From: Hofstenia miamia
Taxonomy: Eukaryota > Xenacoelomorpha > Acoela
Assembly: GCA_004352715.1 (NCBI GenBank)
Contig: SCFE01000102.1
Coordinates: 1,314,280-1,378,279 of the forward strand
DNA: 64,000 bases
Reading direction: 5' to 3'
The translations under genes were made by a program, and so were the position numbers. The notes beneath the pieces were generated by a model. That model searched no databases. It was not told the origin of the DNA and saw only the letters and a list, made by a program, of their open reading frames with translations. This document shows positions 58,377 through 64,000 of this stretch, one piece after another. Within the stretch, counting starts at the first letter, position 1. Every line of letters begins with the position of its first letter.

Positions 58377-59096
58377 ATGACTGAACTAACAGAAATCAAA
58401 GCAAGCCAGGAGCATATCATACCTTTGAAATGTTATACCAGCCGCAGGTTCAAGTTGTCGTGAATGATATAATTACGCTATTTTCTGTTTCTTGAAGGCG
58501 TGCAAAATTTTGTGAAAAATAAATTTTTGAAAAATAATAAACCGGGGGAACGCTTATTCGGTACCTATGAGTCACTACCTAAATCAATATTAGTTTAAAT
58601 AAGCGCATAATGACTTTTTCATTATTATTTTCAATATTACAATGCTTCCTGTGTTACTCTTAAGCATATATATAAACTAAAATATACTCATTTGTGATAA
58701 TCATGTATAGATTTATACAAAATCAGGCGGTTAGAATTTTTTCAATTAATTTTTATTCACTTTTATCCAAATTTGTAGTTTGCAACGAAAACGTAACAAA
58801 GCGAGATTATGGTTAAAGGCGAATCGTACTAACACCACGCATCAGCTTTAACAAATAAATGTGACAAAGTCCGACTGAATTATAATAAGTTTCAAAAAAG
58901 ATTTTTGTTTGCTATGGAGTGTATTTACACTACTAGCGCTTACCCGTCATAACATGTCTCGCACAGAGAATATTCTTTTGCAATATCTATATTTGCTCTA
59001 GTAGAATAGCGCCATGCTAGAGCATTAGCCGCATGCATAAACTTACTATGTTTGGCAACAGCTAGTATACAATATTTGTAATGACATTTGTTTACA
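58377..59096. other. Upstream region of the tyrosine kinase gene
   Basis: AT-rich, no coding signal. The promoter of the kinase gene should be here, but no core element can be singled out. Confidence 0.4.
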
Positions 59097-60536
59097 ATGG
59101 GCTGTTGTTTCTCAGAAAAGGAAAGGAATATTAAAGCAGAAGATTTTACATGCACAGCTCTGTATGACTTTTCCGCTGACAAAAGCGACGAGTTGTCATT
59201 TAAGAAAGAAGATGTATTGCAAATCATTGAAGAAAAAGATGAGAATTGGTTAGTTGCTAGGTCGAGAAGCAATAAGACGGGACTAATTCCTGCAAATTAT
59301 GTATTGAAAAATAATCAGAATTCAGTGGAGAAAACACACGGAATCCAATTGGAAGAAAAAGTAGAACAGGTCGAAGATCAATTAGAAGACGAGTCAGAAC
59401 ATAAAACCATGTCACGTAAAGAAGCTTTGGATTGCCTTAAGGACTCCGAACCTGGAACTTACATTATCAGGTACAGTGAACATGTCGATGGCTTGGTCCT
59501 TTCGGTGAAGAGTTACTCCAACAAAATGAATGCCTGTGTTTTTCACTACAAAATTTTGAGTGTTGAGTGTGAAAAGCTCACATTAGAAGATTATAAACAT
59601 AAATTTGATACTTTAACTGATTTAACTGATTTCTACCGTCACTCTGCCGAAGGGATAACATGCAAATTAGACCATTCATATTTTGACAAAGTAGATACGT
59701 TCCAGTTTTATCCGGGTTTGACCGAAACCGATGAGATAGATCGCAAAAGTATTGATATCATTACAACTGTTGGTAAAGGATACTATGGAGAAGTATTTAA
59801 AGCACAAGTCTCACCAAGCAATAAATTAGTTGCAGTGAAAACAGTCGACTTAAGTCGAACAACTGCTGATGAAATTTTGAAGGAAGCTGTGATAATGAAG
59901 AACCTTTCGCACAAACACGTTCTTTCATTGTTTGGCGTTTGTAGTAGGGAATCTCCATACTATATAATTACGGATTATATGGAAAAGGGTGATCTCTTAA
60001 CGCATTTAAGGAAAATTGGCTCTCAAATAATGTTTCCAGAAATCATCAAAATGGGAATAGAGATTATTTCCGGAATGGATTATCTTGAGAATAAAGGTAT
60101 TATTCACAGAGATCTTCGAGCAGCGAATATTCTTTTAGATGAATATATCAGATGTAAAATTGCCGATTTTGGGTTGTCTAAATTTATTGACAATGAAGAA
60201 AAAGTGAATTTGAAGATTCCATATCGCTGGTCAGCACCTGAATCTATTGCAAAACGGGAGTTTACTTCCAAATCCGATGTTTGGTCCTTCGGTATGCTAC
60301 TTGTCGAAATGCTGACAGAAGGTAGTGTACCATTTAGTGGAATAAAAGATGTTGACGTCAAGAGAATGATAAAAAACGACGAAGTACATCAGCAACCTAA
60401 GAGATGTCCAGACAAACTTTATGAATTAATGAAAGAGTGTTGGAAATTTCGTCCAGAAGATAGACCTGTTTTCTTAGGAATTGGAGATTATCTAATTGAC
60501 AAATTACTGGAAGTTCCAGAATATCAAGGATTTTGA
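59097..60536 (+). CDS. Src-like non-receptor tyrosine kinase, intronless, altered activation loop
   Basis: 479 residues from ATG 59097. MGCCFSEKE gives Gly2 for myristoylation and Cys3/Cys4 for palmitoylation, so it should sit at the plasma membrane. SH3 ~17-70 (ALYDF, NWLVARS, GLIPANYVL); acidic linker 78-103; SH2 ~104-195 (pTyr-binding Arg125 in YIIRYSE, FHYKI), but without the usual Trp at its start; kinase ~215-470: GKGYYGEV, VAVK (K248), E263, gatekeeper Thr292, HRDLRAANIL (D339), DFG (357-359), SAPE. HRDLRAAN is the Src-class catalytic loop. The activation loop (DFGLSKFIDNEEKV...IPYRW) is about three residues shorter than in Src, and Glu368 stands where Src has its autophosphorylated Tyr. 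The C-terminal EVPEYQGF keeps a Tyr in the position of the CSK-inhibited tail. One exon only. No frame damage. Confidence 0.95.
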   Translation: MGCCFSEKERNIKAEDFTCTALYDFSADKSDELSFKKEDVLQIIEEKDENWLVARSRSNKTGLIPANYVLKNNQNSVEKTHGIQLEEKVEQVEDQLEDESEHKTMSRKEALDCLKDSEPGTYIIRYSEHVDGLVLSVKSYSNKMNACVFHYKILSVECEKLTLEDYKHKFDTLTDLTDFYRHSAEGITCKLDHSYFDKVDTFQFYPGLTETDEIDRKSIDIITTVGKGYYGEVFKAQVSPSNKLVAVKTVDLSRTTADEILKEAVIMKNLSHKHVLSLFGVCSRESPYYIITDYMEKGDLLTHLRKIGSQIMFPEIIKMGIEIISGMDYLENKGIIHRDLRAANILLDEYIRCKIADFGLSKFIDNEEKVNLKIPYRWSAPESIAKREFTSKSDVWSFGMLLVEMLTEGSVPFSGIKDVDVKRMIKNDEVHQQPKRCPDKLYELMKECWKFRPEDRPVFLGIGDYLIDKLLEVPEYQGF

Positions 60537-60991
60537 CGTGAATAATTAGATTTTATTTCTTACTTAAAAAATTTTTTAGTCACAAATCAGTGGTGAAAGT
60601 ATTTTGAAATTTTTCAATTTATTTTATGAAACTGTTGTGTGCAAGAAATGTTAGATTATACATGTACTTTTGTTCTGACGTCTACATATTCTTAAATACA
60701 TGTAGATATACATTAAATCTAATTAATGGAAGGATAACTGTACAATTACCGTTAAAACGCAAGGTTGTCGTTTAAGGGCACTTTACCCATACATTGGGAT
60801 TCTTTTAATCCAACCAATTCTAACCAACTATTTATGAATACTCAATGAATTTTACAATTTTTAGCATATAGAGAATGTTTTTGATGTAAATGAAGTTGTA
60901 AAGAGATATCTTTCCTGGTATTCGTAGGTTTTAAGTTTTTAGTGTAATTGAACGCTAGAGAGAACAGTCTATGCATGCAATGGAGGGTTCG
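60537..60991. other. 3' flank of the tyrosine kinase gene
   Basis: AT-rich; no clear AATAAA close to the stop. Confidence 0.35.
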
Positions 60992-61425
60992 AACACAACT
61001 ATGAATTTTATATTGATGTGATTTGAATCTTAGGCTGATCGCAGACAGCCGTTATGGTAACCGTTAACTGCAGTGTAGGACGGATAAAATTTTGCCCAAA
61101 CCATCTATTTTAGTGAATCCAAGAATAACTATTTTGAAAATTAATAGTCATTATAAATTCCTAAAAACGCATATTACATATAAACAAAATGGTTAGAAAG
61201 TGTGATTGTCAGCCTTGCTGCATTTGTTTTTAAAAAAATTTAACGTCATGTGCATGTAAAATGTTGTATAACATTCTTAGAGAAAACTCTAATCGAAACT
61301 TTAGATTAACGGATCATTTTAAATTTTTGTTGCAGACACAATAAGACAAGTTAAATTCAATAAATATTAAACGCAACTTGAATTGAAATCAAGTAATATT
61401 ATTAAAATCTCTCATTTACTATTCA
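60992..61425 (+). repeat. 434-bp segment, first of two identical copies
   Basis: Starts AACACAACTATGAATTTT and ends TTTACTATTCA. It is followed by one N and then by the same 434 bp. I saw no difference between the copies. Non-coding. Confidence 0.95.
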
Positions 61426-61426
61426 N

Positions 61427-61860
61427 AACACAACTATGAATTTTATATTGATGTGATTTGAATCTTAGGCTGATCGCAGACAGCCGTTATGGTAACCGTT
61501 AACTGCAGTGTAGGACGGATAAAATTTTGCCCAAACCATCTATTTTAGTGAATCCAAGAATAACTATTTTGAAAATTAATAGTCATTATAAATTCCTAAA
61601 AACGCATATTACATATAAACAAAATGGTTAGAAAGTGTGATTGTCAGCCTTGCTGCATTTGTTTTTAAAAAAATTTAACGTCATGTGCATGTAAAATGTT
61701 GTATAACATTCTTAGAGAAAACTCTAATCGAAACTTTAGATTAACGGATCATTTTAAATTTTTGTTGCAGACACAATAAGACAAGTTAAATTCAATAAAT
61801 ATTAAACGCAACTTGAATTGAAATCAAGTAATATTATTAAAATCTCTCATTTACTATTCA
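61427..61860 (+). repeat. 434-bp segment, second copy (probable unmerged contig overlap)
   Basis: Identical to 60992-61425. Identity over all 434 bases, with a single N between, points to two contig ends that overlap but were joined end to end. The real genome probably has one copy. Confidence 0.9.
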
Positions 61861-62051
61861 TTATAAATATGGAAGTAATCAATTTACAAAGAATTCGAAA
61901 AAATAACTTATGTGCGACGATTTCATGTTTCAGGTTTTATATAATCTTTTCTGTATTTGTGTGTGAACTCTACTGTTCAGACTTTTATCTTAATCCCTAG
62001 TTTAGTATTCTATATTGTGTGTGCATATATATTGGCTTAACTACAATATTC

Positions 62052-62210
62052 CAGAGGCGTAGCCAGCCCGTGGAATTTAGGAGGACAAAGAAAATTATAT
62101 AAAATTTTTATTGCAATTTGCTAATAAGTTACTTACTATTATATCTGAGGGGAGGGTGATCTGGTTTCAATCTTGGGGGATCGTAGCCCCCCCTTGTTGC
62201 TACGCCATTG
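62052..62210. mobile_element. hAT miniature element, 159 bp, perfect 8-bp target duplication
   Basis: CAATATTC at 62044-62051 and again at 62211-62218 flank CAGAGGCGTAGCCA and, inverted, CAATGGCGTAGCAA. Internal GGGGGG/CCCCCC runs (GGGGGATCGTAGCCCCCC) can form a hairpin. 8-bp duplication and CA-GGCGTAGC ends fit hAT non-autonomous elements. Non-coding. Confidence 0.88.
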
Positions 62211-62218
62211 CAATATTC

Positions 62219-62748
62219 TAACTTTCAATTCATACATACATTTCTAATTTGAATAGAATTTATAATCATATAGTTACGCCATCTATCGGAATTCTTAGTT
62301 ATCAGTTGTCCTTAGGTTCTTTTAGCTTAATATGATGCATTAGATTTCATACAAAATATTTTATTTACATTTGATGAAGTAGTCTTACTTGTTAAACCTT
62401 AATCTGTAGATAGATTTCTCAAAAAAGAAATTCTATTTCTATTTTGAAATATTCCTTTACTATATAATTTTGTAAGCTATTATAGTCTCCAATCCAGCAA
62501 TTTTTTGTGTAATTTCTGTCCAGAGTTTGCTTGAAATTATTAATCAGCAGTTGAATAGTTGCTGTTTAAGTTATCTCTTTTCTATAATACTTATTGTGCA
62601 CATTTAGCTGATTATTCATAGCAAATTATACAGAAGGAATCAAAATTCAAGCCTTCATTAATTACATTACTTACATTGTCTATGCGTAATAATGCAAGAA
62701 AGAATTGATGACAGCTTTGTTAAAATGGTTATTAATGCAACTATTCAG
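62219..62748. other. AT-rich DNA upstream of NAT9
   Basis: No coding signal. TTAATGCAACTATTCAG at its end could be an intron acceptor serving the exon that follows. Confidence 0.35.
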
Positions 62749-62753
62749 GTTTT

Positions 62754-62982
62754 ATGAGACCACCCGAGTTACGCGGAGAGGTTATTTCTCTTCGCTATTT
62801 TTCTAAAGACCATGTCATCAAACATCACACATGGATGAAAGATTTAAAGCTTCGTGAGCTTACAGCAACAGATGAGCTTTCCCTTGACGAGGAATACAGC
62901 GTTCAAAAGAAATGGAGTGAAGATCCAAAACTTTTGGCCTTCGTTATTCTGTTTAATGAAAAACTGAATGAAGTAAGCGAAG
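62754..62982 (+). CDS. NAT9: N-acetyltransferase 9, first recognisable exon, gene continues beyond the window
   Basis: The frame starts MRPPELRGEVISLRYFSKDH and continues HTWMKDLKLRELTATDELSL, DEEYSVQKKWSEDPKLLAF. This follows the N-terminus of NAT9 (HVPRYHEWM, LQRLTASEPLTLEQEYAMQ, W.ED..K.TFIVL), a GNAT-fold acetyltransferase linked to microtubule stability. The acetyl-CoA-binding core (GxGxG/A) is in later exons, which I do not find before 64000. Two donors are possible: GAA|GTAAGC after 62972 (better consensus) or GAAG|GTTAGT after 62982. The start at 62754 fits, but CAG|GTTTTATG just upstream would also allow an earlier exon. Confidence 0.85.
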
Positions 62983-62987
62983 GTTAG

Positions 62988-64000
62988 TTCGATAGTAAAA
63001 TGCAATTCGTTGCAATGTGCCTACATACTAGTTAATCCCTTGCGAGACTAAATACCTCACGCCTAACAGCGAATATGGTCCCATTCCTTCTAGGTTGCTT
63101 TAAAGCAGAATCATATGTAATAAGAGTTGAAAAAATACAATTGGTGTAACTTTATAAACAAATAAATTCACGCAAGTCGGCACTTTGCTTATTTTTGCTA
63201 TTAGCTTAACGATCATATGAATTTTCCCGTTCTGGAAATGTATTTTGGTTCAGATAACTGGAACTTTTCTTGAAAGAACCAGGAACTGAACCGGAACCCC
63301 ACCCTCTAATGTAAGTATCTAATTTGAATGCTTTTTACGAGTCAGCTGATGTTAAGAATATTATCAATATTGTGATTATTCCGCAATAATTTCCTCTACA
63401 AATTTGTAGAATTCAGACTTGTCAACGAGCCGAACCGAGCTTGAGTACTGTATTGGATATACAACCAGCCCAAAACGAGCCTTTATTAAGCCAAGAAACA
63501 TTTTTTCTGCTTTTTAATTTGTTTTGCAGATTTTTCTTATTTTTCATTCAATATACCTTTTTTATAATCTCATTTTAAAATGCTTATTAAATAATAGGAA
63601 GAGCTATGTAAAAAATTATTTCAATACAATGTACACATTCATAGCTAAATATGTACAATAAATATTTTATGGTAAAAAACACCAAAATCTTGGAAATATT
63701 AATTAAGTATCAAAGCCAAGTCATTCATTGCTACTTGTCTAATCTCATTTATTAACACCTTCAGCAAAAACAATTTGATTTTATCAGATACAACTTTCTC
63801 ATTTAATAGTTTCGTCACTCTAACAGTGGCGTATAATCTGCCTAATTAATTATAATTTTGGTTTATCAAGTACAAGTAATTCCGCCGTATTTCATATTGA
63901 ATGCACGCTCCGTGTGAAAAGCCACATGACATTTTAGAATTATTTTTTGCATTAACACACATCTGCTCCAAAAGCATCTAAAGAATTAACATAGAATTCA
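62988..64000 (+). other. Probable NAT9 intron, AT-rich
   Basis: No further exon recognised. CCGGAACCCCACCCTCTAATG (63281-63301) and GAGCCGAACCGAGCTTGAG (63427-63445) look like hAT-miniature debris. Confidence 0.4.

Noticed and set aside
59088-59096. Upstream TTG-type start for the tyrosine kinase
   Set aside because: Not ATG; the ATG at 59097 gives the MGCC acylation signal, which must be N-terminal.
1-64000. tRNA or rRNA genes
   Set aside because: No A-box/B-box (GGTTCGAATCC-type) pair with cloverleaf potential and no rRNA-like block was seen by eye; a covariance-model scan would settle it.

Overview
This is eukaryotic, almost certainly invertebrate animal, DNA. It is strongly AT-rich, has GT-AG introns and long AT microsatellites, and carries four animal protein-coding genes scattered in a sea of transposable-element (TE) remains. 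I cannot place the species from sequence alone. There is no rRNA, tRNA, operon or CRISPR signal.

Host genes, all on the + strand: (1) a salt-inducible kinase (SIK), three visible coding exons at 20775-21752, 24640-24976 and 27674-28139 whose splice phases fit exactly; its 5' end is lost at an assembly gap. (2) PIGV, the second GPI-anchor mannosyltransferase, one uninterrupted exon at 43942-45375. (3) A Src-like non-receptor tyrosine kinase (myristoylation signal, SH3, SH2, kinase, C-terminal tail Tyr) at 59097-60536, intronless, with a short activation loop in which the usual autophosphorylation Tyr is replaced by Glu. (4) The first coding exon of NAT9, an N-acetyltransferase, at 62754-62982, with the rest beyond the window. 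A weak multi-exon candidate lies at 42225-43226. The host genes are unrelated in pathway.

TE layer: 1-1204 holds the 5' part of an LTR retrotransposon on the minus strand, with a gag-like frame open to the window edge. Mariner-type elements with TA target sites lie at 2829-3643, 13302-14359, 43372-43903 and 55130-56300. An element with long terminal inverted repeats (TIRs) lies at 6640-8280. A non-LTR element with a restriction-like endonuclease occupies 9459-11985. A TTAA-flanked piggyBac (22023-24048) sits inside the first visible SIK intron, and two TTAA-flanked non-autonomous relatives are at 34558-34793 and 39169-39885. hAT-type miniatures with perfect 8-bp target duplications are at 36953-37276 and 62052-62210. 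A non-LTR element with an open RT frame (49353-51393) is nested in an older one, and two more RT fragments are at 53083-53600 and 54900-55115. Other DDE transposase relics are at 5129-5270 (hAT), 41200-41640 and 57206-58376.

Assembly quality needs care. There are four N runs (3167-3223, 6691-6778, 12302-13301, 34842-35840) and single-N joins at 20774, 46698 and 61426. The 61426 join separates two copies of the same 434 bp and is probably an unmerged contig overlap. 47420-48360 looks like low-quality sequence. Reading frames that run through N blocks were ignored.
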